A DNA stretch of 64,000 bases from Pseudoduganella violacea (GTDB lineage Bacteria; Pseudomonadota; Gammaproteobacteria; Burkholderiales; Burkholderiaceae_D). The translations under genes and the position numbers were made by a program. Shown one piece after another: positions 45,727 to 54,439 of the stretch. The notes beneath the pieces are model-generated. The model saw nothing but the letters and a program-made list of their open reading frames with translations, did not search any database and was not told the DNA's origin. The DNA is taken from NCBI RefSeq assembly GCF_014191875.1, contig NZ_JACHXD010000009.1, forward strand, positions 1 through 64,000, given 5' to 3'. Numbering within the stretch: position 1 is the stretch's first letter; each line of letters starts with the position of its first letter.

Positions 45727-46380
45727 ATGATGGACTTTTTCCCCACCCCCAAACAGCTATCCCGCATCAAGCTCGCCGTCTTCGTGCTGGCGCTGCTGCC
45801 CTTTGCGCGCATGGCCTGGCTCACGGTCAGCGGCCAACTGGTCGAGCCGCTGCAGTTCATCACGCGCGGCAGCGGCGACTGGACGCTGTACTTCCTCTGC
45901 CTGACGCTGGCGGTGACGCCGCTGCGCCGCCTGCTGCAATGGCCTTGGCTGATCCGCCTGCGCCGCATGCTGGGCCTGTATGCCTTCTTCTACGCCTTCC
46001 TGCACTTCCTGACTTTCCTGTGGTTCGACCATTTCTTCGATGTGGAAGCGATGTGGAAGGACGTGCTCAAGCGGCCCTTCATCACCGTCGGCTTCAGCGC
46101 CTTCGTGCTGCTGCTGCCGTTGGCGATTACCAGCAGCAATGGCATGATCAAGCGCCTGGGCGGCAAGCGCTGGCAGTGGCTGCACCGGCTGGTCTACATC
46201 ATCGCGCCGCTGGGCATCCTGCATTTCTGGTGGATGAAGGCGGCCAAGCACGATTTCAGCCAACCTATCCTGTTCGGCCTGATCGTCGCTGCGCTGTTGG
46301 GAGTGCGCCTGTGGTGGGCCTACAGCAAGCGCGCCGCTGCGCCGGCCGCCGCCAAAGGCTGTTCCGGCTGCTGCCACTAA
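45727..46380 (+). CDS. msrQ: Haem-binding membrane subunit MsrQ
   Basis: A 217-residue, six-helix b-haem and flavin protein that passes quinol-derived electrons to MsrP. The ferric-reductase-like core has RRMLGLYAFFYAFLHFLTFLWFDHFF and WLHRLVYIIAPLGILHFWWM, with the His haem ligands. The C-terminus ends in a Cys-rich tail (KGCSGCCH), an unusual addition that might bind metal or flavin-adjacent thiols. It starts 2 nt after msrP; a second ATG follows immediately. Confidence 0.93.
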   Translation: MMDFFPTPKQLSRIKLAVFVLALLPFARMAWLTVSGQLVEPLQFITRGSGDWTLYFLCLTLAVTPLRRLLQWPWLIRLRRMLGLYAFFYAFLHFLTFLWFDHFFDVEAMWKDVLKRPFITVGFSAFVLLLPLAITSSNGMIKRLGGKRWQWLHRLVYIIAPLGILHFWWMKAAKHDFSQPILFGLIVAALLGVRLWWAYSKRAAAPAAAKGCSGCCH

Positions 46381-46395
46381 GACATGCCCTCCTTG

Positions 46396-46420
46396 AGGAT
46401 GCGCAAAGCCTGCGCATCCT
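46396..46420 (+). terminator. Hairpin after msrQ
   Basis: The perfect 10-bp stem AGGATGCGCA (46396-46405) with TGCGCATCCT (46411-46420) has a 5-nt loop. It has no T-run, and probably ends or stabilises the msrPQ message. Confidence 0.55.
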
Positions 46421-46448
46421 TGCCCGTCGCAGCGCCACCTGGCCTCCC

Positions 46449-46454
46449 TACAAT
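46449..46454 (+). promoter_or_regulatory. -10 box immediately before the Rpn-type gene
   Basis: TACAAT lies 5 nt before the ATG at 46460 and no ribosome-binding site intervenes, so the mRNA could be leaderless. No matching -35 is evident. Confidence 0.35.
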
Positions 46455-46459
46455 GGGCC

Positions 46460-47410
46460 ATGGCCCATCAGCACGACAGCGCATACCGGCAACTCTTCTC
46501 CCATCCTGAAATAGTGGCCGACCTGCTGCGCGCCTTTATCCCGGCAGACTGGCTGAACCAGCTGGAGCTGGGGACGCTGGAGCGTGTCAACGGCAGCTAT
46601 GTGGGCGAGGAGGGCGCCCAGCGCCACAGTGATATGGTGTGGAAAGTGAAGATGGCCGGGCAATGGCTGTACCTCTACCTCTTGCTTGAATTCCAGTCCA
46701 CGCCCGACCCCTGGATGGCCTTGCGCATGCAGGTCTATATCGGCCTGATGTACCAGGATCTGGTCAAGCGCCACGAGCTGCCAGCCGCGCATCAACTGCC
46801 ACCCATCCTGCCGCTCGTCCTCTATAGTGGCGCGCGGCGCTGGACCGGCAGCCCTGACCTGGCCGACTTGATCGCCGCCTGTCCCGCTGGTATGGAAGCT
46901 TTGCAGGCCGCACAGCGCTTTGTACTTCTCGATTTGCGGCGATTGATGAGAAAGCACAATGGTCTGCGCAATATCATTGTCGCGATGCTTCGTTTCAAGT
47001 ACGAAAGTGAGGGTCCCGGGTTTGCGGAGGTGGTTACGCTTCTTGCCGAATGGTTGAGGGAAAAGCCGCCTCAGCCGCTGCGTGATGGCGTCTTGAACTG
47101 GTTGCAGCGGCGCTTGCCAGGGCAATCATGCGCGCCTAAGCTGGAAGCATTGATGTGTAGGGAGGGCCATCCAATGCGAATCAAAATCCCTGACTTCGAC
47201 ACTTTTGCCGAACAGTTCGCTTACGGCAAGCTGATGCGTGCGAGGCAGCATGTTCTGGAACGTATCTTGATCAAGCGCTTTGGCCCATTGCACGAAGACT
47301 ATCTGTGGCAGATGCATTGGGGGGCGGAAGAGGATTTCGACCTCTGGGCCGACCGTTTCGCGGATGGCCTCAACCTCGAAGAAATCTTCGCCGACGGCCC
47401 GGAGGATTGA
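46460..47410 (+). CDS. Rpn/YhgA-family PD-(D/E)XK nuclease (putative transposase_31)
   Basis: A 316-residue protein starting MAHQHDSAYRQLFSHPEIVADLLRAFI, typical of the recombination-promoting nuclease family (RpnA-E, YhgA). The nuclease core shows D58 in HSDMVW and E77-F-Q79 in LLLEFQS, followed by MALRMQVYIGLMY and LPLVLYSGARRW. E. coli Rpn proteins cut DNA and raise RecA-independent recombination; recent work links the family to phage defence. Often annotated as transposase, but no terminal repeats flank it here, so it is not an IS element. It is convergent with lysA. Confidence 0.85.
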   Translation: MAHQHDSAYRQLFSHPEIVADLLRAFIPADWLNQLELGTLERVNGSYVGEEGAQRHSDMVWKVKMAGQWLYLYLLLEFQSTPDPWMALRMQVYIGLMYQDLVKRHELPAAHQLPPILPLVLYSGARRWTGSPDLADLIAACPAGMEALQAAQRFVLLDLRRLMRKHNGLRNIIVAMLRFKYESEGPGFAEVVTLLAEWLREKPPQPLRDGVLNWLQRRLPGQSCAPKLEALMCREGHPMRIKIPDFDTFAEQFAYGKLMRARQHVLERILIKRFGPLHEDYLWQMHWGAEEDFDLWADRFADGLNLEEIFADGPED

Positions 47411-47435
47411 GCTGCGCACCATGCCGGTGCGCAGC
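47411..47435. terminator. Shared hairpin between the Rpn-type gene and lysA
   Basis: GCTGCGCACC (47411-47420) and GGTGCGCAGC (47426-47435) form a perfect 10-bp stem directly after the Rpn stop and just past the lysA stop. It can serve both strands; T-runs are lacking. Confidence 0.6.
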
Positions 47436-47444
47436 CCGGGAAGC

Positions 47445-48722
47445 TTATTTCAGCACCGACTCCAGCGCGAACAGCTCTTGCGGCGTTTCGCGGCGGCGTA
47501 CCAGATGGGTCTGGCCGCCATCGACCATCACTTCGGCGGCGCGGCCGCGCGTGTTGTAGTTCGAGGCCATCGTCATGCCATAGGCGCCTGCCGTGTGCAT
47601 CACCAGCAGATCGCCCGGCGCCACCGCCAGCGCGCGTTCGCGCGCCAGCCAGTCGCCCGATTCGCAGATCGGTCCCACCACGTCGAAGGTCTCGCCGGCA
47701 GCAGAGGACTGCACAACCGGCTGCATATCCATCCAGGCCTGGTACAGAGCCGGACGCGCCATATCGTTCATGGCCGCATCGACGATGCAGAAATTCTTTT
47801 CTTCGCCGTGCTTGAGGAATTCCACGCGCGTCAGCAGCACGCCGGTATTGCCGACGATGGAGCGGCCCGGCTCGAAGATCACCTTGATCGGCTTGCCGCC
47901 GTGGCGTTCGGCGCGCCAGGCGTCGACGCGGCGGAACAGGCGGCCCAGATAATCGCCCACGGCCACCGGCGCGCCTTCGCCCACTTCGCCATAATCCACG
48001 CCCAGGCCGCCGCCGATGTCCAGGTGGTGCAGGTGGATGCCTTCCGCATCGAGCGTGTCGATCAGCTCGATCAGCTTGTCGAGCGCTTCCAGCAGCGGCG
48101 CATCGTCCAGCAGCTGCGAGCCGATATGGCAGTCGATGCCGCACACGTCCAAGTGCGGCAGGCTGGCGGCGGTGCGGTAGGTGTCCAGCGCATCGCTGAA
48201 GGCCACGCCGAATTTGTTCGCTTTCAGGCCGGTGGCGATATATGGATGGGTCTTCGCGTCCACATTCGGATTCACGCGCAGCGAAATGCGCGCCTTTTTG
48301 CCCATGCTGCCCGCCACCTCGTTGAGGCGGTGCAGCTCGGGAATCGATTCCACGTTGAAGCACAGGATGTCGTGCGTCAGCGCCAGGCGCATCTCGTCCA
48401 CGCTCTTGCCTACGCCCGAGAAGATCACCTTGCGCGGGTCGCCGCCGGCCGCGATCACGCGCAGCAGTTCGCCGCCCGACACGATGTCGAAGCCCGCGCC
48501 CTGGCGCGCCAGCAAGTCCAGGATGGCCAGGTTGGAATTGGCCTTCATCGCATAGCAGACCAGCGCGTCGCGGCCGGCGCAGGCGTCGGCATAGGCGGCA
48601 AAGTTGCCCAGCAACTGGGCCTTGGAATAGACGTAGGTCGGCGTGCCGTATTGTTCGGCGATGGCGTTCAGGGCGACGCCCTCGGCGTGCAGCACGCCGT
48701 TCTGGTAAGCGAATTGGGACAT
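47445..48722 (-). CDS. lysA: Diaminopimelate decarboxylase
   Basis: The last step of lysine synthesis: meso-diaminopimelate to lysine, PLP-dependent. The 425 residues have K60 (CYAMKANSN) as the PLP lysine, HIGSQL, the GGGLGVDYG phosphate-binding loop, FEPGRSIVGN and the C-terminal CESGDWLA with the active-site Cys. It lies 3 nt after lptM, a common pairing in proteobacteria. Confidence 0.97.
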   Translation of the reverse strand: MSQFAYQNGVLHAEGVALNAIAEQYGTPTYVYSKAQLLGNFAAYADACAGRDALVCYAMKANSNLAILDLLARQGAGFDIVSGGELLRVIAAGGDPRKVIFSGVGKSVDEMRLALTHDILCFNVESIPELHRLNEVAGSMGKKARISLRVNPNVDAKTHPYIATGLKANKFGVAFSDALDTYRTAASLPHLDVCGIDCHIGSQLLDDAPLLEALDKLIELIDTLDAEGIHLHHLDIGGGLGVDYGEVGEGAPVAVGDYLGRLFRRVDAWRAERHGGKPIKVIFEPGRSIVGNTGVLLTRVEFLKHGEEKNFCIVDAAMNDMARPALYQAWMDMQPVVQSSAAGETFDVVGPICESGDWLARERALAVAPGDLLVMHTAGAYGMTMASNYNTRGRAAEVMVDGGQTHLVRRRETPQELFALESVLK

Positions 48723-48725
48723 GGA

Positions 48726-48917
48726 TTACTGTTGTTGGGATACGGGCGGGGTGGCCGGGACGGGGGACGAAGCCGGTGCGACGCCCGGCTTGCCCGGCGC
48801 GGTGGAGCCGCCGGCCTTGGTCTGGGTTTTCGGCATGTACAGGGGGCCGGTCTGGCCGCAAGCGGACAGCAGCAGGCAGGTGGCGAGAACGCCAGTCAGC
48901 GCAAAAGTGGACTTCAC
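48726..48917 (-). CDS. lptM: Small lipoprotein LptM (YifL-like)
   Basis: A 63-residue outer-membrane lipoprotein that in E. coli helps LptD fold. The signal peptide ends in the lipobox LLLSAC with C20 lipidated, followed at once by the family signature GQTGPLYMP; the rest is a Pro/Ala/Ser/Gln-rich disordered tail. The start is uncertain: GTG at 48917 (MKSTFAL) gives the best signal, GTG at 48929 adds four residues, and the frame is open further upstream into cyaY. It is divergent from cyaY and upstream of lysA. Confidence 0.88.
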   Translation of the reverse strand: MKSTFALTGVLATCLLLSACGQTGPLYMPKTQTKAGGSTAPGKPGVAPASSPVPATPPVSQQQ

Positions 48918-48957
48918 GATTAAAATCACGGTTTGATCAGAGAGCTTGGAGTGTAGC

Positions 48958-49299
48958 ATGACCGAATCGGAATTTTTGGACCTGGCCGACGCCACCCTGT
49001 CCGCCATCGAAGCCGCCTATGACCGCCTGTTCGAGCAGGACATGCTCGACGTCGAGTGCAGCCGCAGCGGCAATGTGCTGGAAATCGAATTTGTGCACAA
49101 TGGCTCCAAGGTGATCGTCAATAGCCAGGCCGCCATGAAGGAAATCTGGGTGGCGGCGCGCACCGGCGGCTTCCACTACCGCCAGGTCGACGGCAAATGG
49201 CGCGACACGCGCGACAACACCGAACTGTTCGAAGCGCTGACGGCCATCACGGCCCACCAGTCCGGCGGCGCGCCGGTGGTGATTTCCGAACAGGCGTAA
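48958..49299 (+). CDS. cyaY: Iron-sulfur cluster assembly regulator CyaY (frataxin)
   Basis: A 113-residue bacterial frataxin that binds iron and modulates IscS in Fe-S assembly. The acidic first helix (MTESEFLDLADATLSAIEAAYDRL), the GNVLEIEFVHNGSKVIVNSQAAMKEIWVAAR sheet and FHYRQVDGKWRDTRDNTELFEAL are signatures. TTGGAG at 5 nt supports the ATG at 48958. Divergent from lptM-lysA, as is common. Confidence 0.95.
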   Translation: MTESEFLDLADATLSAIEAAYDRLFEQDMLDVECSRSGNVLEIEFVHNGSKVIVNSQAAMKEIWVAARTGGFHYRQVDGKWRDTRDNTELFEALTAITAHQSGGAPVVISEQA

Positions 49300-49314
49300 G
49301 GAACAGGAATAAAC

Positions 49315-49336
49315 AAAGGGGACCGTGGTCCCCTTT
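49315..49336. terminator. Shared terminator between cyaY and the PBP1A gene
   Basis: AAAGGGGACC (49315-49324) and GGTCCCCTTT (49327-49336) form a perfect 10-bp stem with a minimal loop, between two converging genes. Confidence 0.75.
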
Positions 49337-49355
49337 GCGCAGTTCTCTTTGTTTA

Positions 49356-51692
49356 TCAGAACAGTTCGTTCTTCACGGCATCTCTGGCTTTTTCCTCGGC
49401 CGGTGTGCCGCGCGCATTGCCTTCCAGGCTCTGCACGCCCACGCCCGGCGGATTCTCGGCATAGAAGTATTCGCCATCGGCCATGATGATGCCTTCGGGC
49501 ACCGGCCTATCCTCGATCGGGATGTTTTTCAGCGCTTTCTGCATGAAGCCGATCCAGATCGGCAGCGCCAGGCCGCCGCCGGTTTCGCGGTTGCCCAGGT
49601 TCTTCGGCTGGTCGTAGCCGATCCAGGCCACACCCACCAGCTTTGACTGGTAGCCGGCGAACCAGGCGTCGATCGAATCGTTGGTGGTGCCGGTCTTGCC
49701 CGCGATATCGGGACGGCGCAGCACCAGGGCCTTGGTCGCCGTGCCGAAGCGCACCACGTCCTTCAGCATGCTGTCCATCATGAAGGCGTTGCGCTCGTCG
49801 ATGACGCGGCTGCTTTCCGTGCCGGCGCGGTCGGGGTTGGCCTGGGACAGCACCTTGCCGTTGGCGTCCGTCACCTTGGAGATCAGGTAAGGCGTGACCT
49901 TGTAGCCGCCATTGGCGAAGACGGCGTAGGCGCCCGCCATCTGCAGCGGCGTCACCGAACCGGCGCCCAGGGCCAGGGTCAGGTAGGGTGGATTCTTCTC
50001 CGGCTCGAAACCGAAGCGGGTGGTGTATTCCTGGCCGTACTTGGCGCCGATCTTGTGCAGGATGCGGATCGAAATCATGTTTTTCGACTTGGTCAGGCCG
50101 CGCCGCATGGTCATCGGACCTTCATACTTGCCGTCGTAGTTCTTCGGCTCCCAGGCCTGGCCGCCGGTCTGGCCGGCGTCGAAGGAAATCGGGGCGTCGT
50201 TGATCACGGTGGCTGGCGACAGGCCGCGCTCCAGCGAAGCCGAATAGATGAAGGGCTTGAACGAGGAGCCGGGCTGGCGCCAGGCCTGGGTCACGTGGTT
50301 GAACTTGTTGCGGTTGAAGTCGAAGCCGCCCACCATGGCCTTGATCGCGCCGTCCTCGGTGCTGGCGGCCACGAAGGCCGATTCGATTTCCGGCATCTGG
50401 GTAATCTGCCAATCTTTCCCTTCCTGCATCACGCGGATCACGGCGCCGCGGCGGATGCGGCGGTTCGGCGCGGCTTTTTCCGACAGCCAGGACTTGCCCA
50501 TCTCGACGCCGGCGCCGGTCATGGTGATTTCCTCGCCCGAGGCGGTGACGGCCACCACTTTCTGCGGGCTGGCCGAGAGCACGATGGCGGCCACGATATC
50601 GTCGCTGTCGGCATGCTCGGCCAGCTCGGTTTCGATGGCTTCGTCGGCGTCGGCCTTGTTCGACGGGATGTCGATATAGGCTTCCGGGCCGCGGTAGGTG
50701 TGGCGCTTCTCGTAGTCCATCACGCCGCGGCGCAGGGCCAGGTAGGCCGCATCCTGGTCGGCCTTGGTGATGGTGGTGAACACGTTCAGGCCGCGCGTAT
50801 AGGTGTCTTCCTTGAACTGCTCGTATACCAGCTGGCGCGCCATCTCGGCCACGTACTCGGCGTGCACGCCGAATTCGCTGGAATCGGTCTTCACCTTGAG
50901 CTGCTCGTTCTTGGCCGCCTCGTACTGGGCCGGCGTGATATAGCCCAGCTGCGCCATGCGCTGCAGGATGTACTGCTGGCGGGTGCGCGCGCGCTTCGGA
51001 TTGACCACCGGGTTGTAGGCCGACGGCGCTTTCGGCAGGCCGGCCAGCATGGCCGCTTCGGCGACGCTGATGTCCTTCAGGTTTTTGCCGAAGTAGATCT
51101 GGGCCGCCGAGGAGAAGCCGTAGGCGCGCTGGCCCAGATAGATCTGGTTCATGTACACCTCGAGAATCTGGTCCTTGGTCAGATTCTGCTCAATCTTCCA
51201 GGCCAGCAGGGCTTCATACGCCTTGCGCTTGAGGGTCTGCTCGCTGGACAGGAAGAAGTTGCGCGCCACCTGCTGCGTGATGGTGGACGCGCCCTGGCGC
51301 GCGCCGCCGGTGGCGTTGTGCACGGCCGCGCGCAGGATGCCGAGGTAATCGACGCCGCCATGCTCGTAGAAGCGGTCGTCCTCGATGGCCAGCACGGCCT
51401 TCTTCATCACATCGGGTATGTCCTTGATATGGACCAGGTTGCGGCGCTCTTCGCCGAATTCGCCGATCAGCACATTATCGGCCGAGAAGATCCGCAGCGG
51501 CATCTTGGGACGGTAATCGGTCAGCTGGTCCAGCGAGGGCAGGTTGGGGTAAGCCATGGCCAGGCCGAAGACCACCAGCAGTACCGCCGCCATCAGCAGG
51601 CCGACCAGCGAGGCCAGGGCCATCAGCAGGAAGCCGCGCGAGCGCGAGGGCTTGTTGTCAGGGGTAGGCGTCGCCTTGTTGGATGATGTCAT
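49356..51692 (-). CDS. mrcA: Penicillin-binding protein 1A
   Basis: A class A bifunctional peptidoglycan synthase of 778 residues. A single N-terminal membrane helix (about 19-45) precedes the GT51 glycosyltransferase domain with E104 in EDDRFYEHGGVDY and RKAYEALLAWKIEQNLTKDQILEVYMNQIYLG. An OB-like insert follows, then the transpeptidase with S476 of GSSFKPF (SxxK), SKN and the GKTGTT box. It faces away from pilM across a 348-nt gap. mrcA next to pilMNOPQ is the usual order in proteobacteria, tying wall synthesis to pilus assembly genes. Confidence 0.96.
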   Translation of the reverse strand: MTSSNKATPTPDNKPSRSRGFLLMALASLVGLLMAAVLLVVFGLAMAYPNLPSLDQLTDYRPKMPLRIFSADNVLIGEFGEERRNLVHIKDIPDVMKKAVLAIEDDRFYEHGGVDYLGILRAAVHNATGGARQGASTITQQVARNFFLSSEQTLKRKAYEALLAWKIEQNLTKDQILEVYMNQIYLGQRAYGFSSAAQIYFGKNLKDISVAEAAMLAGLPKAPSAYNPVVNPKRARTRQQYILQRMAQLGYITPAQYEAAKNEQLKVKTDSSEFGVHAEYVAEMARQLVYEQFKEDTYTRGLNVFTTITKADQDAAYLALRRGVMDYEKRHTYRGPEAYIDIPSNKADADEAIETELAEHADSDDIVAAIVLSASPQKVVAVTASGEEITMTGAGVEMGKSWLSEKAAPNRRIRRGAVIRVMQEGKDWQITQMPEIESAFVAASTEDGAIKAMVGGFDFNRNKFNHVTQAWRQPGSSFKPFIYSASLERGLSPATVINDAPISFDAGQTGGQAWEPKNYDGKYEGPMTMRRGLTKSKNMISIRILHKIGAKYGQEYTTRFGFEPEKNPPYLTLALGAGSVTPLQMAGAYAVFANGGYKVTPYLISKVTDANGKVLSQANPDRAGTESSRVIDERNAFMMDSMLKDVVRFGTATKALVLRRPDIAGKTGTTNDSIDAWFAGYQSKLVGVAWIGYDQPKNLGNRETGGGLALPIWIGFMQKALKNIPIEDRPVPEGIIMADGEYFYAENPPGVGVQSLEGNARGTPAEEKARDAVKNELF

Positions 51693-52040
51693 GCGCAGGG
51701 AGCTTTCAGTATTTTATCCACAGCATTATAAGCGAGGGGCTGGACGGCCGGCGCGCGCGCCGGCGCAGGGAATTGTCACAAAACTTTACCTTTAACAAGC
51801 CGATAAGCTTGCCATTCCGGCAGCGGCGGCTGGGCAAAATCTGTGGCAAAACACGCACATACAAGTAAATGTGCACGGTAGAAATGGCTTTACATCGCGT
51901 CTGCCTTATTGCTAGCATCTAAACGTACCGTCTGACCAAAATTGTCTGGACCCGTGCCGCAGCAAGGTGTTCCGACAGGTATAACACTGGAGCGCATCCG
52001 GCAGCACCTGCGACCGTACAGGTGCTGAACCAAGGGGGAC
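51693..52040. promoter_or_regulatory. Divergent mrcA-pilM intergenic region
   Basis: The 348 nt hold no gene. Visible: a GC-rich palindromic patch at about 51745-51763; a small inverted repeat GCACAT/ATGTGC (51855-51860, 51869-51874); TATAAC (51980-51985), a possible pilM -10 without a clear -35; and a 9-bp stem CAGCACCTG (52002-52010) with CAGGTGCTG (52019-52027) just before the AAGGGGG ribosome-binding site of pilM. Confidence 0.45.
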
Positions 52041-53126
52041 ATGCTCGTGATGGTAGACCTCAAGACCCTGTTCGGTGGCGGCCATCCGCCGCTGGTCGGC
52101 ATCGACATCAGCACCTCGAGCGTGCGGCTGGTGGAATTGAGCGATGCCGGCAAGGAGGGCGTGAGGCTGGAGCGCTGCGCCACCGAGGCGCTGCCGCGCG
52201 GCGCGGTCACCGACGGCAATATCGAGAACATGGACCAGGTGGTCGACGCCGTGCGCCGCGTCGTGAAAAAGAGCGGCACGCGCGCGCGCCATGTGGCGCT
52301 GGGCATGCCGCCCGCCGCCGTCATCACCAAGAAGATCATCCTGCCGGCCGGCATGTCCGAAGAACAGCTGGAAGTGCAGGTCGAATCGGAAGCCAGCCAG
52401 TACATTCCCTTCGCCCTGGATGAGGTCAGCCTCGATTTCGACGTCATCGGCCCGGTCGGCAATTCGCCCGACGATATCGAAGTGATGCTGGCCGCCGCCC
52501 GCCGCGAAAAGGTGGAGGACAGGGTCGCCATCGGCGAAGCCTCGGGCTTGAAGGCCAGCGTCATGGATATCGAATCCTACGCCGCGCGCGCCGCGCTGGA
52601 CCGCATCGTGGCCCAACTGCCGGAAGGCGGCGCCGGCCAGGTCATCGCCCTGTTCCAGATCGGCGCCCAGGTCACGCATATCTCGGTGATGCTGGACGGG
52701 CAGACCATCTACGAGCGCGAGCAGCCTTTCGGCGGCAACTCGCTGACCCAGGACATTGTGCGCTCCTTCGGCCTGTCCTATGAAGAGGCGGAGGCGCGCA
52801 AGCGCTCCGGCGAGCTGCCGGAAAACTACGCCGCCGACATCCTCGCGCCCTTCCTGGAGAGCGCCGCGCTCGAAGTCACGCGCGCCATCCAGTTCTTCTT
52901 CACCTCCACGCCCTATACCAAGGTCGACCAGATCTACCTCGCCGGCGGCTGCGCCCTGATTCCCGGCCTGCTCGATATCATCGCCAGCCGCAGCAAGATC
53001 TCCAGCACCGTGCTGTCGCCGTTCAAGGGCATGCAGTTGGCGGCCGGCGTGCGCGAGCAGCAGCTGCGCGGCGACGCGCCGGCGTATCTGGTGGCCTGCG
53101 GATTGGCGCTGCGGAGGTTCGGCTGA
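52041..53126 (+). CDS. pilM: Type IV pilus inner-membrane platform protein PilM
   Basis: A cytoplasmic actin-like ATPase that binds the PilN N-terminus and joins the pilus motor to the alignment complex. Up to 361 residues; LVGIDISTSSVRLVELS is the first phosphate loop, FALDEVSLDFDVIGP and the LAGGCALIPGLLDIIASR segment complete the ASKHA-type fold. The start is unsure: ATG at 52041 is only 2 nt from the GGGGG, whereas GTG 52047 or ATG 52050 (MVDLKTLFGG) have better spacing. It shares one base with pilN. Confidence 0.95.
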   Translation: MLVMVDLKTLFGGGHPPLVGIDISTSSVRLVELSDAGKEGVRLERCATEALPRGAVTDGNIENMDQVVDAVRRVVKKSGTRARHVALGMPPAAVITKKIILPAGMSEEQLEVQVESEASQYIPFALDEVSLDFDVIGPVGNSPDDIEVMLAAARREKVEDRVAIGEASGLKASVMDIESYAARAALDRIVAQLPEGGAGQVIALFQIGAQVTHISVMLDGQTIYEREQPFGGNSLTQDIVRSFGLSYEEAEARKRSGELPENYAADILAPFLESAALEVTRAIQFFFTSTPYTKVDQIYLAGGCALIPGLLDIIASRSKISSTVLSPFKGMQLAAGVREQQLRGDAPAYLVACGLALRRFG

Positions 53127-53764
53127 TGATACGCATCAACCTGCTCCCGCACCGCGAGGAAAAACGCAAGCAGAGGAAGGCCTCCTTCTTTGCCCTGTTG
53201 ACCCTGGGCGGCCTGCTCGGCGTGGCCCTGGTGCTGCTGGTGGGTGGCTACAACGCGCGCGCCATCGCTATCCAGGACCAGCGCAACGAGGTACTGAAAA
53301 AGGCCATCGCGGAGCTGGACAAGAAGATCGCCACCATCGCCACCCTGAAGCAGGAAATCGAGGCGCTCAAGGCGCGCCAGCAGGCGGTCGAGGATTTGCA
53401 GGGCGACCGCAACCAGCCCGTGTATCTGCTCGACGAACTGGTCAAGCAGACCCCGTCCGGCGTCTACCTGAAAGGCTTCAAGCAGGACGGCCAGCGCGTG
53501 ACGGTGGGCGGCTATGCGCAATCGCAGGAACGCGTCTCGGAACTGCTGCGCAATCTGGCGGGCGCCTCGCCCTGGCTGGAAAAGCCCGATCTGATCGAAG
53601 TGCGCGCGGCCAATCTGGCCCAGGGCAAGAGCACGAAAAAGGTGGTGGAGTTCAACCTGATCGTCAGCATCAAGCGCCCGCGCGACAAGGACAAGCCGGA
53701 AGAGAGTACGCCCGGCGCCAAGCCGGGGCCCGCCGGCAATGCGGCCAAGGCGGCCCCACCCTGA
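53126..53764 (+). CDS. pilN: Type IV pilus alignment protein PilN
   Basis: A 212-residue bitopic membrane protein. The N-terminal MIRINLLPHREEKR motif (INLLP binds PilM) is followed by a membrane helix (about 21-44), a coiled coil (about 45-95) and a ferredoxin-like periplasmic domain, then a Pro/Lys-rich tail. It heterodimerises with PilO to link PilM to PilP and PilQ. It starts on the last base of pilM. Confidence 0.96.
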   Translation: MIRINLLPHREEKRKQRKASFFALLTLGGLLGVALVLLVGGYNARAIAIQDQRNEVLKKAIAELDKKIATIATLKQEIEALKARQQAVEDLQGDRNQPVYLLDELVKQTPSGVYLKGFKQDGQRVTVGGYAQSQERVSELLRNLAGASPWLEKPDLIEVRAANLAQGKSTKKVVEFNLIVSIKRPRDKDKPEESTPGAKPGPAGNAAKAAPP

Positions 53765-53776
53765 GGCAGAGCGCAT

Positions 53777-54439
53777 ATGGCGACCGACCTGAAACAATTG
53801 GGCGAGACACTGGCGGCGCAGTTCCGCGGGCTGCAAGGCGTGCATCCGGGCCAGTGGCCGCTGGCGCCGCGCCTGCTGTGCGCCTTGGGCGTGACGGTGG
53901 CGGTGATGGTGCTGGGTTACTTCGGCTACTGGAGCGGCCAGTTCGAAGAGCAGGAAACCGGCGCCGCGCGCGAACTCAAGCTGCGCGACGAGTACAAGAT
54001 CAAGGTGGCGCAGGCCGTCAATCTCGACGCCCTGATCGCGCAGAAGCAGCAGGTCGACCAGTATGTGGTGCGGCTGGAGAAGCAGTTGCCCAGCAAGGCC
54101 GAGATGGCGGCCCTGCTGTCCGACATCAACCAGGCCGGCCTGGGACGCGGCCTGCAGTTCGAGCTGTTCCGTCCCGGCCAGGTGGTGGTCAAGGATTATT
54201 ACGCCGAACTGCCCATCGATATCAAGGTGGCGGGGCGCTACCACGATATCGGCTCCTTCGCCGGCGATATGGCCAATCTGCCGCGCATCGTCACCCTCAA
54301 CAATATGAACCTGAACACGGCCAAGGATGGCTCCCTGGTGCTGGAGGCGGTGGCCAAGACCTTCCGCTACCTGGACCAGGATGAGGTGGCGGCCCAGCGC
54401 AAGGCGGCGGCCGACAAGAAGAAGGGGAATAAAAAATGA
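53777..54439 (+). CDS. pilO: Type IV pilus alignment protein PilO
   Basis: A 220-residue partner of PilN: cytoplasmic N-terminus, membrane helix (about 33-53), coiled coil (about 55-105; RELKLRDEYKIKVAQAVNLDALIAQKQQVDQYVVRLEKQLP) and a periplasmic ferredoxin-like domain (LSDINQAGLGRGLQFELFRPG). The tail is Lys/Ala-rich. It overlaps pilP by 4 nt. Confidence 0.95.
   Translation: MATDLKQLGETLAAQFRGLQGVHPGQWPLAPRLLCALGVTVAVMVLGYFGYWSGQFEEQETGAARELKLRDEYKIKVAQAVNLDALIAQKQQVDQYVVRLEKQLPSKAEMAALLSDINQAGLGRGLQFELFRPGQVVVKDYYAELPIDIKVAGRYHDIGSFAGDMANLPRIVTLNNMNLNTAKDGSLVLEAVAKTFRYLDQDEVAAQRKAAADKKKGNKK

Noticed and set aside
46460..47410. Insertion sequence around the transposase-like gene
   Set aside because: The protein is of the Rpn nuclease type; no terminal inverted repeats or target duplication are visible.
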